35,577 nucleotides of DNA, taken from Flavobacteriia bacterium. GTDB taxonomy: Bacteria; Bacteroidota; Bacteroidia; Flavobacteriales; Weeksellaceae. Made by a program: the position numbers and the translations under genes. The stretch covers positions 1 through 35,577 of the forward strand of contig JACFND010000026.1 of NCBI GenBank assembly GCA_019455045.1, in the 5' to 3' direction. The notes under the pieces were generated by a model. The model searched no databases. It was not told where the DNA came from and saw only the letters and a program-made list of their open reading frames with translations. Below, piece by piece: positions 15,710-23,213 of the stretch. Position 1 is the first letter of the stretch. Each line of letters begins with the position of its first letter.

Positions 15710-16833
15710 TCCGAAGTTTTAAATACAGAAAAAATCTTTTCGAGTTTCTTTTCTTCATTTGACCAATTGAAGACCAGTGCTGCTTTTTTCAGATTTTCGG
15801 AATAAATTTCTTTTCCTTCGGCAAGCATCTCGTTTGCCATTTTTGCAATATGTTCGGGTGTATGATCCGAAACCGTCCGACCGATTTTGTAATTGTCAAT
15901 CGTCCTTTTGATATCCGGCAGATCGGTGCCCAAAACCGGAACGCCGGCATGCATATAATCAAAAATCTTGTTGGGCAGCGCATATCTGTAACTGATGCCC
16001 AAATCTTCCTCCAGACTGAACCCGAGATCTGCCTTTGGCGTAATCAGTTTGAGCTGATCCGGCGGTACTGCACCGATAAAAATGACTTTTGAATCCAAAC
16101 CTTTTTCTGAGGTCAGTTTCTGATATTCCTCTTTTTTTGGCCCGTTTCCAATGATCCAAAGCTGTGCATTTTCAATCAGTTCCATAGCGAGTATCATTTT
16201 GTCGATTCCTCGGCTGATGTTGACTGCGCCCTGATAAATCATTATTTTTTGATTTTCTTTTGTTTTGGGTAATTCAATCTGTAACTGATTGTGGTTTTCG
16301 GTTTGAATTTCCGGAACGTTCATAATGATTTCAGGCCGGTTTCCGTATTCTTTTTCAAACCAGTCGGCATAACCTTCGCTCACCGTATAAAAATGTTTCA
16401 TCTTCGGAACCAGCGACGATTCGAGCATTTTCCAGATTCTCTTTTTGAATTTCCGGCCTGTCAGCGACGGCAGTTCAGAAAAGATTTCGTGGCTGTCAAA
16501 AACGATCTGAACTTTTTTGATTTTGCTGACCAGATAATTGGGCAAAAGCGAATCCACATCGTTTGCCAAAAGAATATCGCCCTTTTTGACTGTTTTCATC
16601 AGCCGGCCAAAAAGTTTCCGGTTGAATTCAAGATACATCCGCATTCCGTCCTGATTAGAAAGCCGGATGATTTGCACCGGATAATCAAAATCGAGTTTTG
16701 GATTTCCTCTCAGATTGGTTGCAATCACTTCGGTTTTAAATCCGAATTTTCCAAGCGACCGGATTTGTTTCTGAACCCGCTGATCGCCCTGATAATTATT
16801 GATGACCGATGAGATGATTCTGCGCTCAGCCAT
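15700..16833 (-). CDS. GT4-family glycosyltransferase
   Basis: GT-B fold glycosyltransferase of 377 aa, probably cytoplasmic or membrane-associated, with sugar and acceptor unknown. The N-domain opens with SSVINNYQGDQRVQKQIRSL, typical of Bacteroidota GT4 proteins. The C-domain has MIYQGAVNISRGID, LWIIGNGP and the donor-site segment LPNKIFDYMHAGVPVLGTD, which includes the family's E/D-x7-E-like region in altered form. It likely builds a cell-surface polysaccharide or glycolipid. Its start overlaps the end of the upstream YgjV-like gene by 8 nt, so translation may be coupled. Confidence 0.88.
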   Translation of the reverse strand: MAERRIISSVINNYQGDQRVQKQIRSLGKFGFKTEVIATNLRGNPKLDFDYPVQIIRLSNQDGMRMYLEFNRKLFGRLMKTVKKGDILLANDVDSLLPNYLVSKIKKVQIVFDSHEIFSELPSLTGRKFKKRIWKMLESSLVPKMKHFYTVSEGYADWFEKEYGNRPEIIMNVPEIQTENHNQLQIELPKTKENQKIMIYQGAVNISRGIDKMILAMELIENAQLWIIGNGPKKEEYQKLTSEKGLDSKVIFIGAVPPDQLKLITPKADLGFSLEEDLGISYRYALPNKIFDYMHAGVPVLGTDLPDIKRTIDNYKIGRTVSDHTPEHIAKMANEMLAEGKEIYSENLKKAALVFNWSNEEKKLEKIFSVFKTSDQA

Positions 16834-17059
16834 TTGCGTTTTGTTTGTCTTTGTGCAACAGATAATACAGCTGGATAAAAACCACCATCGCGTTTGGAAT
16901 CACCACCGGCCAGGCTTTGAAATAAATTCCGTAAATCACAAAACAGATACAGCCCAGCATATTGATGATTCGAATGATTCTGAGCTGATTGATGACAAAA
17001 GAAAGAACGATAAATATCGATGCAGAATATCCGATCCACTCAAAAACAGCAGCATTCAT
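16826..17059 (-). CDS. small YgjV-like inner-membrane protein
   Basis: The 77-aa protein has two to three hydrophobic helices (ASIFIVLSFVI, MLGCICFVIYGIYF, PVVIPNAMVVFIQLYYLL). The pattern IGYSAS...RIINMLGC...VIPNAMV matches the YgjV family of small membrane proteins, whose function is unknown. ATG at 17059 is chosen because MNAAVFEWIGYSAS begins the conserved region; the longer open frame adds 24 residues that overlap the PIN gene. It follows the PIN gene by 35 nt and overlaps the GT4 start by 8 nt. Confidence 0.8.
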   Translation of the reverse strand: MNAAVFEWIGYSASIFIVLSFVINQLRIIRIINMLGCICFVIYGIYFKAWPVVIPNAMVVFIQLYYLLHKDKQNANG

Positions 17060-17094
17060 TTGATTGTGATTTAGATTGTAAAAATAGAGAAATT

Positions 17095-17514
17095 CTAACG
17101 ATTGCCCAGATAGGAAATAAACGAATCGCAATTCAAAACCTGAATTTCTGAAAAATAAAAATCGGCGGTGTCTTCGGTGACGATCATTTCACAGCCAGAT
17201 TCGATGGCTGAATAATATTCCAGACCGTCTTCAAAATCATTGATTTTCGGATTTTCTGAAGTCATTCTGACCGTTTTTTTATTGGTATTTGTAATTTCGA
17301 GCTGCTGTGAAAGAATTTTAATTTTTTCTTTTGCCCTTTGGGTTCCGCTTTTCTTTTCGGCAAAATAAAATGCAATCGCAAGACAGATCGGAGAAGTGTA
17401 AATCCTGAATTTTTTGGATTGATTCAGACTCAGAATCCTCGCTGCCGACGGAAACAGCGGATATTCACTGTTCAGAACGGTGACCAGTATATTTGCATCG
17501 ACAAAGATTTTCAC
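17095..17514 (-). CDS. PIN-domain toxin (predicted ribonuclease)
   Basis: Predicted Mg2+-dependent RNase of a VapC-type toxin-antitoxin module, 139 aa. The N-terminal FVDANIL gives acidic residue Asp6, NDFEDGLEY gives Asp93 and Asp96, and VTEDTADF gives Asp115 and Asp118, the usual spread of PIN catalytic acids. The start codon is GTG, and GTGA at 17511-17514 joins it to the antitoxin stop, a sign of translational coupling that keeps toxin below antitoxin. The cellular RNA target is not known. Confidence 0.9.
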   Translation of the reverse strand: MKIFVDANILVTVLNSEYPLFPSAARILSLNQSKKFRIYTSPICLAIAFYFAEKKSGTQRAKEKIKILSQQLEITNTNKKTVRMTSENPKINDFEDGLEYYSAIESGCEMIVTEDTADFYFSEIQVLNCDSFISYLGNR

Positions 17515-17765
17515 TTTTTGGATTTGTAAAATTCAGATTTCAGTTTTTTACGCGATTTGTGGATTCCGTACTCGGGGCGTTCTTCTGCAACCGAATTGAC
17601 CCAATCGGCGATCGGAAGTTCGTCTATGGTTTTGTAATTTTGAGAGGTCATTTGGGCGAATATAAATTCGGTCAGCCTTGAAAGACTGATGCCGTTTTGG
17701 GCGGCAAATTCTTTGGCTTTGGTGATGACTTCTGCGTCAAATGACAAAGTGATTTTAGCGTCCAT
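17511..17765 (-). CDS. DUF6364-type antitoxin, ribbon-helix-helix
   Basis: The 84-aa partner of the PIN toxin. The N-terminus KITLSFDAEVITKAKEFAAQNGISLSRL has the strand-helix-helix pattern of RHH DNA-binding antitoxins of the DUF6364 group. The basic C-terminus (SRKKLKSEFYKSKK) would be the toxin-binding tail. The ATG at 17765 is preferred over 17792, because the predicted -7 box begins at 17790 and the extra nine residues are not part of the fold. It is expected to repress its own operon. Repeated elements upstream fit such an operator. Confidence 0.87.
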   Translation of the reverse strand: MDAKITLSFDAEVITKAKEFAAQNGISLSRLTEFIFAQMTSQNYKTIDELPIADWVNSVAEERPEYGIHKSRKKLKSEFYKSKK

Positions 17766-17782
17766 GATTTTGTTTTTTAATT

Positions 17783-17860
17783 TACACGACAAAGATATTA
17801 ATTCTACACGTATAATTTACAAATCTTACGACAATTTTTTAATTTTTATACGGCAAAGTT
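17783..17860. repeat. four phased ACGnCAA-like elements upstream of the antitoxin
   Basis: Copies start at 17786 (ACGACAA), 17808 (ACGTATAA, weakest), 17828 (ACGACAA) and 17850 (ACGGCAA), so steps are 22, 20 and 22 bp, close to two helical turns. Most are preceded by TA or TTA. An imperfect palindrome, ATTCTACACGTATAAT (17801-17816, 6 of 8 pairs), overlaps the second. The first copy overlaps the predicted -7 box. The layout suits cooperative binding of the antitoxin. Confidence 0.5.
17790..17823 (-). promoter_or_regulatory. predicted toxin-antitoxin operon promoter
   Basis: On the minus strand TTTG (17820-17823), a 22-nt spacer and perfect TATCTTTG (17790-17797). The leader to the ATG at 17765 is about 18 nt. 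Confidence 0.6.
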
Positions 17861-17901
17861 AAAATGATAATTTCGGTTTGTTTTAAATTTTAAAATTTCA
17901 G

Positions 17902-17932
17902 TTCGAATATGCTGCTTATAATTGTAAGTTTG
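17902..17932 (+). promoter_or_regulatory. possible promoter of the PNGase gene
   Basis: TAAGTTTG (17925-17932) is a perfect -7 box, with TTCG (17902-17905, one mismatch to TTTG) 19 nt upstream. The start codon is 19 nt downstream. Confidence 0.45.
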
Positions 17933-17951
17933 TGCTCATCGATTTTAAATT

Positions 17952-19637
17952 ATGAATTTCAGACACCTTATATTTATACTCGTCTTTTTACCGTTTTTGT
18001 GCAATGCACAAATTCAATTTAATTCGGACAAATTAACCGAAATCACTTATGAAGCTTCATACAACGGTCAAAAGTCGGAAAACCAAAATCCGATTCAGGT
18101 TTTGACTGACGGTACAAATTTTCTGATCGGTTCAAGAGATGTGCTGAATCGGAAATCGGATTTTCCGTTCGAAGTCAGTTTTGTGAATACTTCCGCAAAA
18201 TCATATACACAGCTTGCATTTTTAAATCCGAATGAAACGGTTTCCATGCAGGATTTGAAGTCGATCTCCGAACAGGAGTTTGAATTTTTGGATGAAACAA
18301 AAAAGATTTTGGGCTACAACTGCAAAAAAGCAAAAACGATCATCAACTCAAATACCGTTGAAATCTGGTATGTGAACGATAAAAAATTAAAAGCTTCACC
18401 GACAGTGCTTGGTGCCGATCTCGGATTGGTGCTTGAAATCGTCAGAAACGGAAATTATGTGATCGAAGCGGTTGAAATGAAAAAATCGAAAAAGAATCCG
18501 GTTCAGTTTGTCATTGATTCAAAACCCGAATTTCTTGAGAAAATTGATTACCAGTACAAAATTTGGAATGCGCGTTTTACAACCATTGAAATTTTTAAAA
18601 ATCAGCAGATTCATTTTTCGGACGAATTTGAACCCAAACCGGATGTACAAAGATTTGCAAACGGAACCGTAGTTTTGAAAAAAGTGAAATTTCCTAAACT
18701 CAATTCTTCATCTCAAATTTTTATCGATCTGACCGAACAGTCAAACGGTGATGCCTATGATCGTACGGGCAGCATCTTCATGATTCCGACCGATAAAAAA
18801 CAGTCTTTTCTGGATGGCTTGAACAATGGTGCTGACAAACTTCCGGTTTATGAAAACGGAAACGGGAAAAAATATCAGGGCATTGCAGCAACTGCAAGTT
18901 ATAATCCGCCGGTCGAACTGATGCGATTTTTCACACCATTTGGCGTCAAACATTTCAACGGTCGGGTGACTTTGAAAAACAAAAACTGGCAGGATTCGGT
19001 TTATTATCGGCAGGAAATTTCGGATTATGCATCGTTGCTTTCGGATCAAGAAGTTTATATCGGTGCATTTATCGGCAACTATGACAAAGGCGGCCATCTG
19101 ATTTCGATGAATGTGACCATTCACAATGATGAAGATTCTGACAAACCACTGAAAAAACTGATTCCACTGTTCAATACGCTCAACATCATGGAAATGGCGG
19201 GTCAGGAATACAGCACTCTGTTTGATTCTGAAAACGGACTTGAAGTCGAATTTGAATTAACAGAAGATCTCAAAAATGCTCAGCTCAGATACATCACCAC
19301 CGGTCATGGCGGCTGGGAAAACGGAGATGAATTTGTCCAAAAGAAAAACATGGTTCTGATTGACGGAAAAGTGGTCTTCGACCTGATTCCGTGGCGTGAA
19401 GATTGTGGTTCATACCGGCTTTACAATCCGGTTTCGGGCAATTTTCAAAACGGACTTTCTTCGTCGGATTACAGCCGTTCCAACTGGTGTCCGGGAACGG
19501 TGACCAATCCTTATCTGATCGATTTGGGTGAACTGAAGGCCGGTAAACACAAAGTCAAAGTAATCATACCGCAGGGCAAACCCGAAGGCAGCAGTTTTTC
19601 TTCATGGAATGTGAGCGGTGTTTTGGTTGGAGATTAG
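17952..19637 (+). CDS. secreted peptide-N-glycosidase, PNGase F-II-like
   Basis: Amidase expected to cut the bond between Asn and N-glycans outside the cell. The 561-aa protein has a signal peptide (cut near CNAQ, residue 20). An N-terminal GLPGLI-like domain follows (about 22-190; ILGYNCKKA and the diverged signature GADLGLVLE). The C-terminal two-domain PNGase F fold (about 225-561) carries Asp270 in AYDRTGSIF, aligning with catalytic Asp60 of PNGase F, Glu460 in NGDEFVQK, aligning with Glu206, and the shared NWCPG motif. Size and domain order match PNGase F-II of Elizabethkingia, which has an extra N-terminal bowl-like domain, rather than the 354-aa PNGase F. It stands alone; the GH92 gene is 14 kb away. 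Confidence 0.92.
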   Translation: MNFRHLIFILVFLPFLCNAQIQFNSDKLTEITYEASYNGQKSENQNPIQVLTDGTNFLIGSRDVLNRKSDFPFEVSFVNTSAKSYTQLAFLNPNETVSMQDLKSISEQEFEFLDETKKILGYNCKKAKTIINSNTVEIWYVNDKKLKASPTVLGADLGLVLEIVRNGNYVIEAVEMKKSKKNPVQFVIDSKPEFLEKIDYQYKIWNARFTTIEIFKNQQIHFSDEFEPKPDVQRFANGTVVLKKVKFPKLNSSSQIFIDLTEQSNGDAYDRTGSIFMIPTDKKQSFLDGLNNGADKLPVYENGNGKKYQGIAATASYNPPVELMRFFTPFGVKHFNGRVTLKNKNWQDSVYYRQEISDYASLLSDQEVYIGAFIGNYDKGGHLISMNVTIHNDEDSDKPLKKLIPLFNTLNIMEMAGQEYSTLFDSENGLEVEFELTEDLKNAQLRYITTGHGGWENGDEFVQKKNMVLIDGKVVFDLIPWREDCGSYRLYNPVSGNFQNGLSSSDYSRSNWCPGTVTNPYLIDLGELKAGKHKVKVIIPQGKPEGSSFSSWNVSGVLVGD

Positions 19638-19670
19638 AGTTCAGACAAACTGATTTCGTTATAAAATATT

Positions 19671-19937
19671 TCAGGATGCATATTTCTTAACGATTAACCC
19701 CAAGTAATTATAAGCAGCCGGAAAATAATTTCCAATCTTCATTCCGGTTGTATTTTCATAAACTTTCTTTAATTCAGAATAACCGATGATTTCAATCAGT
19801 TCTTTGAGATCCTCCCAGCTTCCGTAATTAAAAATAAATTCGACCAGTACATCGTTACTGATGTCCGTGATTTTATCGTCTTTGATATACCAGAAAAGAT
19901 GTCTGTTTTTTTCTATGAATTCGGCTCTCGTCATCAT
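19671..19937 (-). CDS. small uncharacterised protein, possible DUF6922 relative
   Basis: The 88-aa protein has no signal or membrane segment. FWYIKDDKITDISNDVLVEFIFNYGSWEDLKELIEIIG reads like small Bacteroidota proteins (DUF6922 type) that are often encoded beside nucleotidyltransferase-like AbiEii toxins and may act as their antitoxin. No such toxin gene is next to it here, so it may be a solitary remnant. Start: two adjacent ATGs at 19937 and 19934 fit better than an ATG 12 nt upstream. The family link is tentative. Confidence 0.6.
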   Translation of the reverse strand: MMTRAEFIEKNRHLFWYIKDDKITDISNDVLVEFIFNYGSWEDLKELIEIIGYSELKKVYENTTGMKIGNYFPAAYNYLGLIVKKYAS

Positions 19938-20036
19938 ACAAAAATACAAAAATTAAGCTTGAAACAGCCCTGAAAATAATCAAAAACCAATAGAAAATAA
20001 CCGACTGTTCAAATCACCCGAATTGTATCTCAATTC

Positions 20037-20069
20037 TTGCCTTTGAATCCTTTTGATTTCTTACTTTTG
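20037..20069 (+). promoter_or_regulatory. predicted promoter of the acyl-CoA dehydrogenase-E2 pair
   Basis: TACTTTTG (20062-20069) is a perfect -7 box. Either TTG at 20037-20039 (22-nt spacer) or TTTG at 20042-20045 (16-nt spacer) could serve as the -33 element. The ATG is 17 nt downstream. Confidence 0.55.
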
Positions 20070-20086
20070 CATACCAAATTAAAATT

Positions 20087-21247
20087 ATGGCTACAGATTA
20101 TTACCAAATAGACGATTTACTGTCGGAAGAACACAAACTGATCCGTCAGACCGTACGTGATTTTGTGAATCAGGACATCAAACCTGTGATTGACGAAATG
20201 GCTCAAAACCATACAGATATACCCGACCTGATGCCGAAACTCGGCGCAATCGGAGCACTCGGACCATACATTCCTGAGGAATACGGCGGTGCCGGTCTTG
20301 ACCAGATTTCATACGGACTGATCATGCAGGAATTGGAAGCAGGTGATTCTGCGGTTCGTTCGTCCGCTTCGGTTCAGTCATCTCTGGTAATGTTTCCGAT
20401 CTATACTTTCGGTTCTGAAGAACAAAAAAGAAAATATCTTCCAAAACTTGCAACCGGTGAAATGATCGGCTGTTTCGGACTGACAGAACCCAATCACGGT
20501 TCAAATCCGAGCGGAATGGAAACCCGAATCGTTGACAAAGGTTCGCATTATCTGCTGAACGGCGCAAAAATGTGGATCACCAACTCACCGATTGCAGACA
20601 TCGCAGTGGTTTGGGCAAGAGACGAGGAAGGAAAGGTGAGAGGCGTGATTGCAGAAAGAGGAATGAAAGGATTTTCAACACCCGAAACCCACAACAAATG
20701 GTCGCTGCGTGCATCAAAAACCGGTGAACTTGTTTTTGAAAATGTTGAAATTCCAAAAGAAAATCTGCTGCCGGGCGTTCACAGTCTGAGAGGACCGTTG
20801 AGCTGTTTGGATTCTGCGCGTTACGGAATTGCATGGGGTGTGGTCGGAGCAGCAATCGACTGTTACGAAACCGCATTGAAATATGCATTGGAAAGAAATC
20901 AGTTTGGAAAACCGATTGCATCATTCCAGCTGCAGCAGAAAAAACTGGCTGAATTTGTAACTGAAATTACAAAAGCTCAATTGCTGGTCTGGAGACTCGG
21001 AACTTTGAAAAATGAAGGCAAAGCAAGCGGTGCTCAGATTTCGATGGCAAAAAGAAACAATGTGAGAATGGCAATCGATATTGCGCGCGAATCTCGTCAG
21101 ATTTTGGGCGGAATGGGAATTGTCGGAGATTATCCGATGATGCGTCATGCAGCAAATCTCGAATCTGTGATTACCTACGAAGGAACACACGATGTGCATC
21201 TGCTGATCACCGGAAACGACATTACCGGCATCAATGCTTTTAAATAA
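20087..21247 (+). CDS. acyl-CoA dehydrogenase, glutaryl-CoA dehydrogenase-like
   Basis: FAD flavoenzyme of 386 aa acting on a CoA thioester in the cytoplasm. Features are the helical N-domain, FGLTEPNHGSNPSGMETR and WITNSPIADIAVVWA of the middle beta domain (FAD and substrate contacts), and the C-terminal ITYEGTHDVH with Glu365, the catalytic base at the position used by glutaryl-CoA dehydrogenases. The ending GNDITGINAF also fits that group, which oxidises and decarboxylates glutaryl-CoA in lysine and tryptophan breakdown. It precedes the E2 gene by 27 nt, so both likely share a transcript. Substrate is inferred from family only. Confidence 0.9.
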   Translation: MATDYYQIDDLLSEEHKLIRQTVRDFVNQDIKPVIDEMAQNHTDIPDLMPKLGAIGALGPYIPEEYGGAGLDQISYGLIMQELEAGDSAVRSSASVQSSLVMFPIYTFGSEEQKRKYLPKLATGEMIGCFGLTEPNHGSNPSGMETRIVDKGSHYLLNGAKMWITNSPIADIAVVWARDEEGKVRGVIAERGMKGFSTPETHNKWSLRASKTGELVFENVEIPKENLLPGVHSLRGPLSCLDSARYGIAWGVVGAAIDCYETALKYALERNQFGKPIASFQLQQKKLAEFVTEITKAQLLVWRLGTLKNEGKASGAQISMAKRNNVRMAIDIARESRQILGGMGIVGDYPMMRHAANLESVITYEGTHDVHLLITGNDITGINAFK

Positions 21248-21274
21248 TTTAATGATTGAAATTTTTTGATTCCT

Positions 21275-22507
21275 ATGTCAAAAGAAATTCAAATCCTTCT
21301 TCCCAAAATGGGGGAAAGTGTGATGGAAGCCGTTATCACCGACTGGATTAAAAAACCGGGTGACCATGTTGAAAAAGACGAGTCATTTGTGACCATCGGT
21401 ACCGACAAGGTGGACAGTGAACTTCCGTCCGAATATGAAGGAATCTTGAAAAAAATACTGGTCGAAGAAGGTGAAGAAGTCAAAGTCGGTCATCCGATTG
21501 CGATTTTTGAAGTTTCTGACGACACCGTTGTTCACACCGAGATCAAGGAAGAAGTCAAAACTGAAATGCTTGAGAAAAAAGCTGAAGTTGAACTGCTTTC
21601 GACCAAAAGTCTGTCGGGCAAATCTTTTCTGTCACCCGTTGTCAGAAAGATCGCTGCCGAAAACGGTCTTGAAGTCGAAGACCTGAACCGGATTCAACCG
21701 ACCGGCGAAAACGGAAGAATCAGAAAAGTTGATATACTCAAGTTTTTGAACAAAGACAAAACTGTTGCGGTTCAGCAGAAAGTCAGTCATAAATTAAATC
21801 TGAATATTCAGCCCGAGGACAAAGTCGAAGCTTTGCCAAGAATTCGTCAGGTGGCTGCAGAAATGCTTCAGACTTCTTATCAGCTGATTCCGCATGTGAC
21901 CACTATTATTGAGGTCAATGTGAACAGTCTGGTTCATCACCGTGACCGGATCAAAGAAGAATTTCAAAAAGAAAACGGATTCAAAGTCACTTACACTCAT
22001 TTCATTATGAAAGCGGTAGTCGATACTTTGAAAGAATTTCCGAAATTCAATTCATGGATGAATGAAGATGAACTGATATTGAAAAACGATATCAATCTTG
22101 GTTTTGCAACTGCGCTTCCCGACGGAAATCTGATTGTTCCGAATGTGAAGAAAGTCAACGATATGAGTTTGAAAGAAATCGTTGAAAATGTCAATTTGAT
22201 TGGTAACAATGCAAAAGCCGGAAAATTAAAATCTTCTGACATTCAGGATACCACTTTTACGGTGAGCAATACCGGAATTTTTGGAAGCCTGATGGGAACG
22301 CCGATCATCAGTCGTCCGCAGGTTGCGGTTTTGGCGCTGGGTCAGATCAAATCAGGTGCGGGTGTGGTTGTAAACAACGGAAAAGAAGAACTTGCTGTCT
22401 GCAAAATGATGATGCTTTCAATCTCTTATGACCATCGGGTAATCGACGGTGCATTGGCTTCACAATTCCTTTCAGCTTTGAAGGAAAAACTTGAAAATAT
22501 CGGCTGA
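21275..22507 (+). CDS. 2-oxoacid dehydrogenase E2, dihydrolipoamide acyltransferase
   Basis: Core subunit of a 2-oxoacid dehydrogenase complex, 410 aa. It has one lipoyl domain (about 1-80) with the lipoylated Lys45 in GTDKVDSE, a peripheral-subunit-binding domain (about 120-160; LSPVVRKIAAENGLEVEDL), and a catalytic acyltransferase domain (about 185-410) ending in SYDHRVIDGA with His387 and Asp391. One lipoyl domain and the sequence favour a branched-chain or generic E2 over the pyruvate enzyme, but this is not certain. E1 genes are not in the window; E3 (lpdA) is. ATG at 21275 is chosen over a TTG three codons upstream. Confidence 0.92.
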   Translation: MSKEIQILLPKMGESVMEAVITDWIKKPGDHVEKDESFVTIGTDKVDSELPSEYEGILKKILVEEGEEVKVGHPIAIFEVSDDTVVHTEIKEEVKTEMLEKKAEVELLSTKSLSGKSFLSPVVRKIAAENGLEVEDLNRIQPTGENGRIRKVDILKFLNKDKTVAVQQKVSHKLNLNIQPEDKVEALPRIRQVAAEMLQTSYQLIPHVTTIIEVNVNSLVHHRDRIKEEFQKENGFKVTYTHFIMKAVVDTLKEFPKFNSWMNEDELILKNDINLGFATALPDGNLIVPNVKKVNDMSLKEIVENVNLIGNNAKAGKLKSSDIQDTTFTVSNTGIFGSLMGTPIISRPQVAVLALGQIKSGAGVVVNNGKEELAVCKMMMLSISYDHRVIDGALASQFLSALKEKLENIG

Positions 22508-22566
22508 TCATCGGTCCGAAACTGAATTAAAAATACATTCGATAAAATAATATGATTGTTAAATCG

Positions 22567-22574
22567 TATTTTTG
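22567..22574 (+). promoter_or_regulatory. -7 box upstream of the DUF4290 gene
   Basis: TATTTTTG, a perfect -7 match 19 nt before the ATG. There is no TTG at the usual distance. It could drive DUF4290, murA, dedA and aroE as one transcript. Confidence 0.4.
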
Positions 22575-22593
22575 TCAACATTCAAATTAGAAT

Positions 22594-23211
22594 ATGGAAT
22601 ACAACACCGAAAGAAAACCGCTGATTATACCCGAATACGGCCGTCACATGCAGGAGATGGTCGATTATTGCATGGCGATTGAAGACAGAGAAAAAAGGAA
22701 CGAATTTGCAGGAATCATCATTGAAGTGATGGGTGAGCTCAATCCGCATTTGAGAGATGTCGATGATTTTCAGCACAAACTCTGGGATCAGCTTTTCATC
22801 ATGTCGGGTTTCAATCTCGATGTTGATTCGCCTTTTCCGGTTCCCGAAAAAACAGAGGTTTACAGCCGGCCAAAAAGGATTCCGTATCCGCAGGAAGAAT
22901 ACAAATACAAATATTACGGCAAGAACATTCGCAGGATGATCGATGTGGCTATCAGCTGGGAAGGCGAAAAACAGGAAGGACTGATTATGGTGATCGCCAA
23001 CCACATGAAAAAATGCTATCTGCTTTGGAACAAGGATACGGTTGAAGACAGCGCAATTTTTGATCATTTGTATGAAATGTCGGACGGAAAAATAGATTTG
23101 AGAGCTTCGAATGAAATTCTTTCTTCAGGAGAAAAATATTATTCAACACATAGTTCGTCAGGCAAGAACAGAAAAGGAAAAGGAGGTAAAAGCAAAAAAT
23201 ACAGCAGATAA
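22594..23211 (+). CDS. DUF4290 family protein
   Basis: Cytoplasmic 205-aa protein of a family conserved in Bacteroidota and of unknown function. Recognisable stretches are YNTERKPLIIPEYGRHMQEMVDY near the start, the helical NPHLRDVDDFQHKLWDQLFIMSGF, and WNKDTVEDSAIFDHLYEMS. A Lys/Gly/Ser-rich basic tail (residues 185-205) ends the protein. It is separated from murA by 2 nt, and the DUF4290-murA pairing is a familiar one in Flavobacteriia, hinting at a link with cell-wall synthesis. Confidence 0.9.
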   Translation: MEYNTERKPLIIPEYGRHMQEMVDYCMAIEDREKRNEFAGIIIEVMGELNPHLRDVDDFQHKLWDQLFIMSGFNLDVDSPFPVPEKTEVYSRPKRIPYPQEEYKYKYYGKNIRRMIDVAISWEGEKQEGLIMVIANHMKKCYLLWNKDTVEDSAIFDHLYEMSDGKIDLRASNEILSSGEKYYSTHSSSGKNRKGKGGKSKKYSR

Positions 23212-23213
23212 GA

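Noticed and set aside
22582..23067. 161-codon open frame antisense to the DUF4290 gene
   Set aside because: It is a shadow of a real gene, with Phe/His-rich composition and no motif.
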